This document shows positions 47,867-60,369 of a DNA stretch of 64,000 bases, piece after piece. Position 1 is the stretch's first letter. Every line of letters starts with the position of its first letter. Under the pieces are notes generated by a model. The model worked only from the letters and a program-made list of their open reading frames with translations, did no database searches and was not told where the DNA came from. The translations under genes were made by a program, and so were the position numbers. The DNA lies in NCBI RefSeq assembly GCF_016906535.1, contig NC_057384.1:434001-498000 (forward strand), read 5' to 3'. This DNA is from Rhizoctonia solani (lineage: Eukaryota; Basidiomycota; Agaricomycetes; Cantharellales; Ceratobasidiaceae).

Positions 47867-50154
47867 ATGCCGAATAGCAAGCCCGGTTCCGTTGAGGTCG
47901 GCGCTGCCACCAATGGCGAGTCCGCCGTCCGCCGTTCGTGGATCCATCCCGACAGCCTTGTGGACCGACCGGCCGAGGGCATTAATATCATCCACGATGT
48001 CCTCCAATACGCTGCGCGCACCCACGGCTCGAAACAGGCCATCGGATGGCGCAACATTGAGAAGATTGTCGAGGAAGAGAAGGAAGTTACCAAGAACGTT
48101 GGCGGCAAGCAGGTCACCGAGAAGAAAGTATGGAAGTATTTCCAGCTTTCAGATTACCAGTACTGGTCCTTTGTCGAGTTCCGCGACTACTGCATGGAGG
48201 CTGCTCGTGGTCTCGTCGTGTTGGGAGTCGAAAAGGGCAAGGTGTTCAATATTTACGCGCAGACTTCGTAAGTGGCGTTATGGATTTAGTCTGGTGGCGG
48301 ACAGGCAACTGACAAGTGGGGTGGGGGTGATCTTAGGGTGAATTGGCAAATGATGGGTCATGCATGCGCGGCGATTGGCACGCCTATCGCTACAGCTTAT
48401 GACACCCTTGGTGAATCAGGCCTACAGCACTCGCTCGATGAGCCTGAATGCCAGGGTGTATTCACCAACGCCGACTTGCTCCCTACGCTCCTAGGTGTTT
48501 TGCCCAAGACGCCCACCGTGAAATTGGTTGTCTATGACGGCAAACCCAGCGACAAGGTTCTCGAAGACATCAAGGCAGTTCGCGAGGGCTTGACCGTCCT
48601 CCACTTGGATGACGTCCGCGCCAAGGGTCGCGAGAACCCGGATGTGGATACCAAGTCCCGTCTACCCACCTCGGAAGACACCGCATGCATCATGTACACC
48701 TCTGGATCGACTGGCGCGCCCAAGGGTGTCGTCTTGAGCCACGGAAATCTCATCGCGTCCCTCGGAGCCATCAAGACGCTCCTTGGACACCACCTCAAGC
48801 CCGATGATGCTTTCCTCGCATACCTTCCGCTCGCTCACATTCTCGAATACATTGTCGAACTCGCTCTGTTCTTTGTTGGAATGACCACCGGATACGGGCG
48901 CGTCAAGACCTTGACTGACGCGTCTGTTCGAAACTGCCTGGGCGACATTCGCGCCTTCCGTCCGACGATCATGGTTGGTGTTCCTGCCGTTTGGGAGACT
49001 ATTCGCAAGGGTATCATGGGCAAGGTCAATGCTTCAGGAGGACTCAAGAAGAGTGTGTTCATGGGCAGTATGTCCATCAAGAAGGCTGGCGTTCCTGGCC
49101 TTACCCAAGCCGTCGACTCGCTCGTATTCAACCAAGTCAAGCAACAGACTGGAGGTCGTCTCCGCCTGACGCTCAGTGGTGGTGCCGCGCTCTCTCGCGA
49201 GACTCAAGAGTTCTTGTCCTTGGCTCTCGTTACTGTCCTTCAAGGTACGTCATGTGTAACCCGTGGCGAGCTCGTTGTACTGACAATACTGTGTAGGATA
49301 CGGAATGACCGAGTCGTGTGGAATGTGTGCTATCCTTCCTCCCGAGTACATGTCCTACGGCCCCGTTGGTGTTCCCGTCCCATCGATTGAAATTAAGTTA
49401 CTCGATCATCCCGAAGCCGGATATCTCTCGACCAATGATCTCCCGCAGGGTGAGATCCTTATTCGTGGCCCTTCGGTGACCAAGGGTTACTTCAAACGTG
49501 ATGATCTCAATAACGACAAGGAGATCTTTGCTGGCGACGGTTGGTTCAGGACCGGCGATGTCGGCCAATGGAACAAGGATGGCACACTAAGCATCATTGA
49601 TCGTATCAAGAACTTGGTCAAGCTGCAGGGTGGAGAGGTATGTGAATATATTGTTTTTCGGAAGATTGGAGCGCTGACGCCACCGGTTCTATAGTACATT
49701 GCACTGGAGCGCCTCGAGTCGACCTACAAGTCTTGCGACCTCGTAGCCAATATCTGCGTTCATGCCGTTCCGGACGCGAAGCAGCCCATGGCCCTGATCT
49801 ACCCACACGAATCTAATCTCCGCCACTTCCTCCAGTCGGCCAACCTCCCTAATGTTGACTCCTCTGCCGACCTCACAACTCTCTGTCACAACAAGGCAGT
49901 CGCCGAGGCCGTGCTCAAGCAGTGCAACGTAGTCGGAAAGAAGGCCGGTTTCAAGCCTTTGGAGATCTTGGAGGCCGTTGTCCTCACGCCTGAAGAATGG
50001 ACACCCGAGAACGAGCTCGTTACTGCTGCGCAGAAGATTCAGAGGAAGAAGATTGCACAGAAGTACGACAAGGAGATTAAGGTTAGTATTATTGTTACTA
50101 GTTTGGATCTGGTATTAATTCTTGCTACAGGAGGTATACAAGGAGGCCCAGTAA
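47867..50154 (+). CDS. Long-chain fatty-acid-CoA ligase
   Basis: ATP-dependent activation of long-chain fatty acids to acyl-CoA, for lipid synthesis and be 'ta-oxidation (Faa1/Faa4 type). Exons: 47867-48267, 48337-49244, 49297-49637, 49695-50081, 50131-50154; all join in frame, and the last exon encodes only EVYKEAQ. Signatures: the AMP-binding P-loop YTSGSTGAPKGVVLSHGN, LPLAHILEYIVELALFF, GYGMTESCGM, and the FACS motif DGWFRTGDVGQWNKDGTLSI followed by DRIKNLVKLQGGEYIALE, with the conserved hinge and Lys region. Length (about 686 residues) matches eukaryotic long-chain ligases. ATG at 47867 is followed by a polar N-terminus with no signal peptide. A TATA-like element lies about 110 bp upstream. 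No frameshift. Confident call; which of the fungal FAA paralogues it matches is not resolvable here. Confidence 0.95.
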
Positions 50155-51184
50155 ATGCCTCGCAAGCTTTAGGCTCGGGCTCTATTCTTTTAAAGGCTCT
50201 GAAGCCGAAGTATGATGACCTTGGAGAATGTTAGGACTTGAGATACCTCATGATTCGCGACGCTGATTGATTTTGTACGATAATTAAACGAATGGAACGT
50301 CTGTTATTTACTTTATGCACGTGCGTTGAGCTTGGGAAACTCGCTGTTGGTTGGCCTGTAGTACATCGGGGTAGGGTCGATCCGAATATCTCAGCTAAAG
50401 GCACCGCGCAGATGCTGGGGCGAGTAGTGCCGGGCAGGCGACGGACCAACTACAAGACACGGAGGAATAGATACATATACACACGGTGAGCAAGTGATTG
50501 GCTGGAGATAAGCCAGTTGGCCTTGAAAAAAAAAAAAGAAACATCGCCGACGAGAAGAATGACAAAAATATCGTACGACGGATTCCTCGACCATGCGTCA
50601 TCGTCATGGTGTCCCCCGCAAAATCGAGACTGAGCCGCGACAGTGTGGGGAAGTTCTTGATTTGTCAAGGAAGTATTGGGGTGGCGATGTGGCTGTGGAG
50701 CAACCACCCTTGTGTTCTATCATTTGTTAGGCATCAAGCATTCCGAGAAGACTTGCACTGGTTGGGATAGAACTTGGGGGTCTCCGAGCCAACGATTCCC
50801 AAAAAGAAGCATGATACCGGGCGGGTTAGAAGGCTGGTAAGCGTGTGACCGAAAAAGGAAAAGAGAGCTCGTTTAACTGACTTTACATTTTCGGGTTCTC
50901 AGTGGACTAATTTCGAGAGATTTTGGCGGGAATGTCGCTCTTTGTTGTTGTCACCGGTGCTCGTTGTCCAAGGCTAAATATTGGAGCTCAAGCTTGCTTA
51001 CCAAGATGTCACATGCCTCTTGGACACTAGCGTGAATGGTGTAGTGACATAGCTCATTCGATCTCCACGGGCAAAATGATGGGCGATGAACTGGCCATTT
51101 GGGATACGAATCTCTGTACCTCTCCCTGCCGTTCTATATCACGACTGCGCCCCCCGTTTATCAAGTAGACGTATCTCCTAATCG
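50155..51184. other. Intergenic
   Basis: About 1 kb between the ligase and the FYVE-kinase gene, with an A12 run near 50,526. No gene seen. Confidence 0.4.
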
Positions 51185-53660
51185 ATGCGATCCCTCTTCT
51201 TCTTTGCACAAAAGCAGTCCTCAAGGAGTTCTGGGACCAATCTGGCTCGCCCCGGTGAGCAGATTGCTGTCATTCTTTGCAGGAACCGATGGAAACCGGA
51301 TCATATGGCTACCGTGTGCGACTCCTTGACTTGCAGTGTCAAATTCTCCATAGTGGAACGAAAGCATGTAAGCTTCGCTGTCTTTGTTACTCAAATGTCG
51401 CTTGCTCACTATCGAATCCAAACCCCATCGCGCAGCATTGCCGGGTGTGCGGGGGCGTCTTTTGCCATACTTGCTCTTCCAGATACATACCGCTTCATAC
51501 TAGCAACCGGACAACGGCTCCTGAGACCTTGCCTATGGAACTATCGTCTGTAAACAATACTCTGGACTCACTGGTAGACTCTCGCGTATGTGATCGTTGC
51601 TATGGCCTGATCTATGGACATCATCACACTGCCATGCCTTTGACCGTGGAACCTGAGCCCTCTGTTACATCTGAGTTACTCACAGCTGATAGCAATCCCC
51701 CATTTCCGCTACTTGCACATTCAAGGCCCAGTAATACAAGCAGTGGGGTTTCTTCTGGATATACTCGAATTCGTCGACGTAGTGCTCAGCAATCTTCTTC
51801 CACCATCTCTTCATTTCAATCGACATATTTTAATCATTCTATTCAAAGTAATAGTGGTGGGGGTGGCTCTCTGTCTTCTACGCCGTCTGCTCTGGGGTTG
51901 ACGTCCTTAAACTATCCTCAAAGAGCGGGTATAAACCTACTTAGGAATCTAACAATGAGAGCGATCTATGGCTGCCCAGTCAGTTACGTGGTTCTCGGAC
52001 CTGCTACCGTCCTTCCCGAGAGCGTTTGAGTTTAGATGAAGATGCGCTGTTGCTTCGTAGCCAAGTAATACCTTCTGCTGAAACCGGAAATGGTGGAAAT
52101 GGTAAACCCTTGGAAAGGATCATCACACCGGATTCCCCAGGTGGTGTGGACGAGTTGGTAAGGTCTGAACAAACTATCAGGGCAGACGTTCCAAACGTGA
52201 TAATCAGTGGTGCAATGGTATGCTTTCGAAGCAATAATTTGACAATGATCCCCTGAAGATTGAGCTAACTCTAGTCAAATGCCGAAATCCTGGCACATCT
52301 TGGGAAACATGGCTGCATCGAGGTAACCAACGATATCGATGCATCCAAGTCCATAGATTACCCAGTCGTTGCTGGTGGATTTGGCGACATATACCGCGGC
52401 ATGCTTTACGACGGCACTCAAGTTAGCATCAAATGCCTAAGACTCATGCTCGACTCGGGGACCACAGGAAGGAAACATGTCAAGGTCAGACGGAACGTAT
52501 CGAGTATGAGGACAAGGTTTAAGTTTTTTGAACCAGCGAGCCGCACACGAGCTGTACGTGTGGTCAAAGTGTAACCATCCGAATGTTTTGGAAGTCTACG
52601 GAGTTGCCCGATATCGAAATCAGATTGCTATGATTTCGCCGTGGATGGAGAACGGGAACCTTAGCCAATTTTTGTCTCGGCGGCCTCAAGTGGATCGATG
52701 TGCTTTGGTAGGTGGCTTTATTATATGAATTGCTTCCTCTAGCTTATTCGCCTGGATGAGCTAGTGCATACAAATTGCCGATGGTGCTGCATACTTACAT
52801 AGTCAAGGTATTGTAAGTGCATATGTCAATTTTTATTATAATGTATTCCTTTGAACCAATTATCTACCTGATCATAGGCGCACGGTGATATCAAAGGGGT
52901 GAGCCTATCGCCTGGTAATGGGCTATTAGTTATCCCTGATTCTTAGATTTAATATTGTAGGTGAATGTACTAGTAGCGCATGATTATACCCTCAAGCTCG
53001 CCGATTTTGGCAACGCAAGTTTAAAGGAGTATTCTCTACAATTCACTACTACGGCAAATGCGTTGAATATTTCACCCCGTTGGACGGTGCGTCTATTTCA
53101 GCCTAATAATACTTCAGGTCTTTGGATGGGGATAAGGTGTAGGCACCAGAGGTTGTATTTGGCGACACCGGCCACAGCGTCGAGGCTGACGTTTACGCGC
53201 TGGGCATGGTAAGTCACTTTCCGGGTATTAATTTTCACGAATTGAAACACTTCAATAGACTATTCTGGTAAAGCAAATAATGGAGGAAGCCTGTATCCGC
53301 CGTACTTATATCGTATCAGGAGGTGATTACTGGGGCAGTACCTTACGCTGGCATTAGCGACGTTACAGTCTTTGCCAAAGTTATGCAGAATATCCAGCCT
53401 ACGCGACCAGAGCAACACATCCCGTCCGGAAACCCACAGGCCGACTTCCTATGGGCGCTTTTGACGACCTGTTGGGCAATTAGCCCCCGGGATCGGCCAA
53501 GCGCGGCTAGCGTAGGAGATCAAGTACGATTTTGGGGCATCTCAATTTTCACTAATATTAATCCTAACTCATGGCATAGATGAAACTAATCACGCAAGAA
53601 GGGCTGTTGAGCAAGGCCCGCTGGATTCCATATTCGGTCCTGGAGCTATCCACGTCTTGA
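51185..53660 (+). CDS. FYVE zinc finger plus protein kinase (one frameshift at the junction)
   Basis: Apparent fusion of a phosphoinositide-binding FYVE finger to a TKL-like kinase. ATG at 51185; exon 51185-51367 gives RWKPDHMATVCDSLTCSVKF and ERKH, and exon 51436 continues HCRVCGGVFCHTCSSRYIPL and VCDRCYGLI: WxxD, R(K)HHCR and the paired cysteines of FYVE. A low-complexity S/G-rich linker follows. Near 51,945 the frame shifts by one base, and then ESNNESDLWLPSQLRGSRTC runs on without any ATG into the kinase. Kinase exons: to 52217, 52275-52484, 52537-52707, 52765-52812, 52878-52898, 52961-53086, 53143-53208, 53259-53267, 53320-53523, 53580-53660. Motifs: AGGFGDIYRGML, VSIKCL (Lys), AHGDIKGVNVLV (catalytic loop), DFGNAS, APEVVFGD, DVYALGM, RDRPSA. 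HGD replaces HRD. The fusion is inference, based on the missing kinase start and the natural reading across the break. Confidence 0.7.
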
Positions 53661-54145
53661 TTGCACTCTGGCACCATTAACCAATATAGAAATTAATGTC
53701 AACATCAACCTCGAATAAACTAAGTGGTCTTTACATACGGACTTTGGAGCATTAGTCTCTGAAACAAATGAGATTAGGCGAAGGTCAGTTCTGTAGTTTA
53801 TGAATGGTACAAGTACTCTTTGTACTATGTATCAGTTTACCATTGCTGACTGAGTGTAGGGTAGTATCACATTGATTTGCGTGGATAAATGTGCATGCAC
53901 TAGTGCATACATGTAACTATAGTTATATATGCAGATCATCGATGGGTATAGTGAAGGGATTTAATCTGGCCAAGAAGGGCTCACACAACAAATGTTAAGG
54001 TTCAAAAGCTTTGAATTGCCATTAAAACTCGCATTTACGTTAACACCACATACGACTTAAGGGCAAGGTTACCATTTGTACTGGTATCAGTCAATTCGTA
54101 TACAGTAAATGATCGATGCACTCCACGTGATTATACTATTTATAT
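53661..54145. other. Intergenic
   Basis: Spacer after the kinase with alternating purine-pyrimidine TATATATG near 53,920 and again at 54,140, just before the next start. No gene. Confidence 0.4.
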
Positions 54146-55071
54146 ATGCCATTTGTTCCTAACTACAACCTGACACGTCGTAAATGTCCGTTCAGATTGG
54201 AGAACGTGAAGTCTTCGGACATCTCCAAGATATCGAAGCAACTTGGAAAAAGATATACAATGACTCTCGTAAGTTTCATATGTAGCCATATCTCTCTACC
54301 ATCGGGACGGGTCAACTTGACTCTGCTTTTAGGCATAAGCGATGTGGTCAACAAGATCAGAAACTTTGTATCGGATGGGCCCTTCTTAGCAGTTGTAGTA
54401 GGCTCTGGGGCAGAGTCTAAGCCTGTTGTATTTGCCGTCCTGCCGCTTGTCGGACAAACCCAGGCTGGTAAGTTGTAGCCATTTTATTCTACGACATACT
54501 CTTAATCGCAAATCCAATCTTTTGAAATGAAAACAATACAATATCACTAGGCCGTGTCCTGCAAGCAATCGAAGAAACAACTTCCGGTAGACCTACCTCT
54601 ATTGCCACCGTGCTTACTGTCTTGCAATCCCTTGGTGCCACGTCCATTCCTGGCATGGTTGTTGGCACAGCTGTTTCAGGAGCCATAAATACAGCCAAAC
54701 TCCTGAACAAACACAAACAAGGCGAGACCCCAGATGCAGCCATCCCCGAGACAGAGTCCCTGGCTACCGCGTGTAACGCATCCGAAACGACACGGTTGGT
54801 CAATGAAACTGATAGAGGGGGCATTCAAGATGAGCGCATTAATCCTGGTTCACGGGGATATTCGGATAGTTACAAGTCTCCTTCTGATGAGGTCGGCCCA
54901 ATTATACGCAGGACCGTATCAAAGGACAAAACACCTCAAGAGGAACCTCAGACCATCTTATCTGGTATAGAGTCATTAGCCCATAGAGAAGCCGAAAAAC
55001 TTCGATGCTGGTACAAGGTTGTTGTCAATAATTTTCGGAACACTCAGAGTCCCTTCAAAGCAAAGCTATAG
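54146..55071 (+). CDS. Unrecognised protein, about 280 residues
   Basis: Two exons, 54146-54467 and 54551-55071, join in frame across an 83-nt GT-AG intron (the codon for Gly is split). ATG at 54146 follows a TATTTATATATG stretch. The protein starts MPFVPNYNLTRRKCPFRLEN. Its middle has a hydrophobic, small-residue-rich part (FLAVVVGSGAESKPVVFAVL; IPGMVVGTAVSGAINTAKLL) with a glycine-rich turn. The second half is polar and charged, with no predicted membrane segment of full length. I recognise no domain. The open frame and good splice phase support a real gene. It may be lineage-specific; nothing around it points to a job. Confidence 0.55.
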
Positions 55072-55888
55072 GTATCTATGTGAATTTGCACATACCTTGT
55101 TTGTTAATGCCCTTCCACTATTTATGGCATATACACGCCTCTACTCTTGCATATGTACGAAATATTATTTATCACCATAGCTATCCACTGGTCATGTAAC
55201 TGGGCATTCAGAAGCTATATATACGCCCAGACCCGTTAGCTAATTCAGCACATCCATATGCTCATTGTTTACTCTGGAATGCTTTCTTAAGCATGGCAAG
55301 ACTTAGAAAATAATAAATCGTATTATTGGCTCAAGCGCAAAAGTTCGTTCGACTCCTGCCAGTGTTATCACTAAATCTGCCGTCAAGTACACGTTAACGG
55401 AGCAAATAGTTGAGGAGCTCTTTGTGGGAGAATGAGTGCTCTCATCCTAGGGCTACGATTACGACCTAGTGGCTCAGCTGCTCCGTGCAGCACCATCCCA
55501 CCACTAAATGAGAAACATCCAGCTTCCTTATACCCTTCTCATAGCACCAGCTGGGTACTGCGGTCTAATTACGTATATTTATATACATTAAGTTAAAACC
55601 CCTCAGTATACATATGCATGGCTACACCGAAGTCGCCCTGTTTTAGATATCAGAAACTATAAATAAGAACACTGCTTTGGGAATTCTTTCAAGCCGTTGG
55701 TTGCAAAATTTCCTTATTAACATCTCGTCCATAATTAATTCACATATGTGCATTGGTTTTTGTGAGGATACCCCCGTACGTCCATCCCCTACACAGCCAC
55801 CAGGGTGCGATTCGATCAAATAATTCGGTCCAAACGCCAGACAAGGCCGACGATACTTCAACCATTTAAATTTGTTCAGTCCTCGAAA
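55072..55888. other. Intergenic
   Basis: Between the unrecognised gene and the nucleotidase. A GTTCGACTCC phrase at 55349 resembles a tRNA B box, but no matching A box or acceptor stem was found. No gene. Confidence 0.4.
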
Positions 55889-57178
55889 ATGGCGGCAGCG
55901 AAGTATGCACTAGAAAAGCAGGTAGCGATTGCAGCTGTGTCCCGTGCATGTGGTCTTACTACATCAGTATTCCAAAAACTGGTTACTGCCGAGACGCTTA
56001 TCAAAGGCGACAAGTCGCCCGTGACTGGTAAGAGACTTTCTCACACGGCCCGTTAAACAAACGTACAAAATTGCGTTTTAGTTGGTGACATTGGAGCCCA
56101 GGCGGTCGTTAATACAATACTTTCGAAGGCATTTCCCGATGACCCAATTGTAGGCGAAGAGGACGCGGGCGATCTGCGGGATAATACAGACAAGGCTCGG
56201 TCATTAAGGGAAAGGGTAATACAGTTGGCAAACGGCACTCTTAGCCCGCCTCCAACTCTAGAAGAGCTGAAAACAGGTCAAAATGTTGGCGACTGGGGAC
56301 TAGGTGCTCCCCGAACCGAAGCTGAACTACTAGATGCAATTGATAGGGGGACACATGCAGGAGGCGAGAAAGGCCGTAAGCCTCGTTTTTCGGTTGTTAT
56401 TTCTTGTTCAGTCTCATAATTCTCTAATATAGGGATGTGGACGCTTGATCCAATCGACGGTACCAAAGGCTTCCTGAGAGGAGGGCAATACGCAGTTTGT
56501 CTCGCATTTATTGTGGACAGCGTTGTTCAACTGGGCGTCATGGGATGTCCGAATCTACCTGCCACCCATGGAGATGGTCAAGGAGAGAAGGGATGCCTGT
56601 TTGTTGCAGTTAGAGGCCAAGGCGCCGAGCAGGTGAGCTCGATGGATATCGGCTTTAGCTAGCTAATCTCGTATCGTTCAGCGACCTCTATCAACGCCAT
56701 TTTCCAAATCTTACAAGATATCCATCCCTATCTTGGACCAAACTTCGTCTCCTCACCTTCTAGAATCGGTTGAAGCTGCGCATAGTTCGCATAGTTTTTC
56801 CGCTAGAGTCTCGTCTGCGCTCGGTATCACGGCCCCACCAGTCCGTATGGATAGTCAAGCGAAGTACTGCGAATTGGCACGTTCCGGAGGGATATATTTG
56901 AGAATGCCAGTTGGAACTGGATACGTTGAGAAAATATGGGTAAGTAGCCTGGTCTATATTGCGAATATACGCTATTAACATAAGTTTTAAAGGATCATGC
57001 GCCTGGCTCCCTGCTAATCGAAGAAGCTGGGGGAACAATCACTGATTCTCTCGGGCAGCCACTCCATTTTGGATCAGGTCGCACTCTAGGCGAAAACAAT
57101 GGGATTGTAGCCGCTGGCAAAGAACTGCACCCAAAAGTCATTGAAGCCATTCGAAAACTCCGAGAAGAACGAAAATAG
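55889..57178 (+). CDS. 3'(2'),5'-bisphosphate nucleotidase (HAL2/MET22 type)
   Basis: Mg-dependent, lithium- and sodium-sensitive phosphatase that turns PAP into AMP, protecting sulfate assimilation and RNA exonucleases. Exons: 55889-56027, 56082-56375, 56433-56632, 56682-56939, 56993-57178; all in phase, about 358 residues, the usual length. ATG at 55889 (MAAAKYALEKQVAIAAVSRA), preceded by an in-frame open stretch without a better start. Family metal-site motifs are all present: GDKSPVTVGDIGAQA, DPIVGEEDAGDL (EE), DPIDGTKGFLRGGQYAVCLA (DPIDGT) and WDHAPGSLLIEEAGGTITDS (WD). The distance between motifs fits the inositol-monophosphatase superfamily, and FLRGGQYAV is typical of HAL2 rather than of inositol monophosphatase. 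No frameshift. Firm call. Confidence 0.95.
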
Positions 57179-57770
57179 CTCTTGTACAACGAGTTTGAAG
57201 GTTAGATAACACAGTTGAATTAATTAAGCATTGAGCACTATTTGGCTAGCCATATTGCTCCTGCCTGAACCGCCAGTGGTAGCATAAGCTTCAGTGTTTT
57301 ATCATGGATCATTGATCTTGGTATTTAAGCGCCGGGAGGTCATATCGCCTCAGGCACAAACGAACCTCTCAACTCAGGTCGGATAGCTCTATATTTCTGC
57401 CAAGTGAAAGGTATAAATCAAGACCTAAGCTTCCCCGTAACCATAAATTTCTGTACGTGCACTGTGGACCGAACTCATCACCAAGCTTAACGTTACTCGA
57501 ATACTGGCGGCTCGGTTCCGAGAAGCCCACTATGGATGTATGCTCTGTGAAGGTAAGCCGCCCAATTAAAAACGTACCATCTTGATCATCAAAATCTCAC
57601 TAACAGAAGCATAGATTTCTGCCACATCCTCAAGACATTGTCGGTGCTCCTCACACAAGAGAATGGATAGATTATAGCTCAAGTCAGATATTTAGTCCTA
57701 CCAACGCCTATAAATGACGGGCACTTTCTCATTGTCACCAGCATTCGCTACCTATTCATCCGTCTGAATA
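57179..57770. other. Intergenic with core promoter for the next gene
   Basis: It contains TATAAAT at 57709-57715, placed where a core promoter for the 'glycopeptide' gene would sit. Otherwise nothing. Confidence 0.4.
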
Positions 57771-58410
57771 TTCATATTCGCTTCGCTTCTACTCTGGCCA
57801 TCGCTCTCGTCGCTGCATTCAGTGTTCAAGCCGAGAGGCACATAGTCCATTTTGACAATCGCTGCGGGCGCGGTACCATAAGTACCACATTCAGGCTTCT
57901 CCAGCCCCCTATTTATGAATTTTTTGCTAGCCTACTTTGATTCAAGGCGGTTGTGTTCTCTCGACCGGCGCTGACTATGTGAGCAATGGTCCGCTCGTAG
58001 CTGCCATTGCTTATCTCCAAACTGGCCAATGAGGATTCAATGGAGAAAATTCTTCCATGATCGAGACCACTCTTAGAAACCCGACCTGCGCTTGGTGTGG
58101 CTCCAGCATGGATGTTACTCTCATCCCTCCTCATAAGTTCCATGTTACCACTGGGTTCGGATATTACGGAGGGTGCGATGGGTCGGAAATAATTGTCAGT
58201 AATATCACTGTATTCATTTATAACTAACCCCATATGGGTGATTTAGGCAAGTCGGCTTCTTGCTGCCCCAATGGTGCCTTCTGCAAGACCGACGACTACC
58301 AGTCTCAACGCCAGTGCCAGGCTAATGATGTGAGTGATCGTAAGGCAAAGCAAGAAAATAGACATTAAACTTGGTGATAGGTTAACCTCGATATCACTTT
58401 CTGTGCATGA
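57771..58410 (+). pseudogene. Secreted 'glycopeptide' family gene, inactivated
   Basis: Small cysteine-containing secreted protein family widespread in basidiomycetes, function unknown. Exon 1 encodes a signal-peptide-like stretch (FASTLAIALVAAFSVQAERH) and IVHFDNRCGRGT. Exon 2 (about 57,950-58,190) encodes GGCVLSTGADYVSNGPLVAA-type sequence, IAYLQTGQ, FNGENSSMIETTLRNP, HKFHVTTGFGYYGGCDGS. Exon 3 (58,248 on) carries CKTDDYQSQRQCQANDV, and exon 4 ends NLDITFCA with TGA at 58408. Damage: no ATG before the signal peptide, ATAAGT in place of the first intron's GT donor, and TGA where a cysteine codon is expected after LQTGQ. These are substitutions, unlike the indel pattern between 9 and 45 kb, so real decay is likely here. 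A TATA box at 57709 remains. Confidence 0.7.
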
Positions 58411-60369
58411 TGGTTGAATGTCGAATCTATGTACTTTCCATGATCTTCCTGGTACAAGTCATTGCTTAACCTATGCTTCGGTCGCTGTGGGTGATGTGCG
58501 GGTTCTGTACGCGGTACAAGAGGGGAAGCCCGTGACCGCCCGCAGGCGGCCTAGGGGGCGTTGGCCGGGTCACCCAAGACTGCGACCGTCCGGATCGAAG
58601 GCTTGGGGTGGCAGAGAACCGCACATGGACGAGTATGTTACAAATAGATGTGTGATAATATGAGTAATAAACAAACAAACAAAAACATGAAGAAAAACCG
58701 TGAAACACGCGGCAGAACATAAAGGGATGGTGGGCAGGTGCTGAAAAACGCGAGTACAGTCTGAGTCCTCGCGCGCGATACACCATTCCAAGATCGCAGT
58801 ATGGAATGGTGCCGACCGACTCACGTGATCGCGACCTCCGCCCTCGGTCAAGTATCGCATGTAATGCCTCCGCGCGCTGCGGCTCACATGTCCACAAGTA
58901 GAAGTACTAGTAGAATAATTATTGTCCCGCTAGTACCAGGGTCTAGAACTTATGAGAGGATATTGCCAGAATCTACTATTGTACGACGATCAAGGTGACT
59001 ATGTCTTTGTGCTAACAATAAGGAAGCATACAGTGGCACATACGAATATAACACTTTAGGTGTGTGTTATGTCTATAGTCACGTGGGCAATCCAGTGGAT
59101 TTTGTCCCAGGTATAACACATCGGCTCTTGCCCTGAAGACCGTGATCAGCTTCATGTTGGCAAACACCTCTTAGAGTAGGTTGAAACATGTTGCTTTGAA
59201 TGGCTCACAGCCTAATGACGTACAATCCCATTTATAGCGACACAAGTTTCCGGAAGGAAATTTAAATTCGCTTTATATGAGAGCATGCCCATGAGTCTGG
59301 CACCGACGGAAGCCACATTACCGACCTGTGAGTGCAATCGAAGTCACTAATTACTTCCATAATGGGTGATCGGTCTAGACGCTAACCTGCAACTACCTGG
59401 TATAAAGAATTGTGAGATGAAAATGCCTTTGTCCACCCACGCACCCGCCACCCTACGAATTGTGTTTCCTTCATATCCAACAGAAATATTTTCTGGTCGA
59501 TGCCAGAAACACAGAAACGATGATAACGTTCGCGATATCTATATCAATAAAAACATGGGCAGAGCTCGAACAATGCTCAATTTGTCAGTAGAACCAGCAC
59601 AAAGAGAAGGCACTGAAAAGTAAAAGGATCGACTGGGGAAACAAGGCTTGATCGAAGAAATAGAATCAGATGGCTTTTCAACATCCATTACAGCCCACAC
59701 GAAGGCGATCCTATTCAATCACAAAAGCCCGGTATCCTATGACGCGGAGGCGCTAGGCACTGCGAAAACCCACCATGAAGCGGATCATTGATGGTAGCAC
59801 CACGCTCCCGAAGCCATCATATTCTATTTGCCTTCCGATAGCGATTCAAGCCAAGATGACTATGAGCCTAAATTCCAGCTTCCGAAGTCACCCCAAAGTC
59901 AAATCCGGCCACATCGCCTTCTTTGCGCCGGTGTGTTCTTCACATCCTATTTCGAACATAAACGCGGTCGAGGAGGTGTGGTAATCGTCGGAGTCGAAAT
60001 CACAAAATTGCCATGCCGCGATCTCTGGCGATATGGCGACTGAAAATAGCAATTCGACTCGCACCTATACGGAAGTAAGGAATTTGACCGAGTGATAGAC
60101 ATTAGTCGTCCGGTCGTCCACGCCACCCCATCAATAGCTCGAGCAAGAAAACATGTTCTGATGAACAGCAGGCGAGGCATGACTATATGCGCCACTTGCT
60201 TAAATATAAACAAATACACACCGTTATATAGTAGGTTAACAAACAGTATGCTATATGGCTACAAGGGCACATTTATCGAAAAATTACTTTATTAGTACAT
60301 TCCATAAATGGAATACACTTTGATACTCAGCCCGCCCCTTCGATTCTAATACCCCGACTATCAATCCCA
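58411..60369. other. Intergenic
   Basis: About 2 kb downstream of VPS36 (-) and the glycopeptide relic (+). A G/C-rich block at 58500-58620 (CCGCCCGCAGGCGG) stands out from its A/T-rich surroundings and can pair with itself. Open frames have no known family. Confidence 0.4.

Noticed and set aside
55338..55365. GTTCGACTCC resembling a tRNA B box
   Set aside because: No A box, no anticodon arm and no acceptor-stem partner upstream within tRNA distance.
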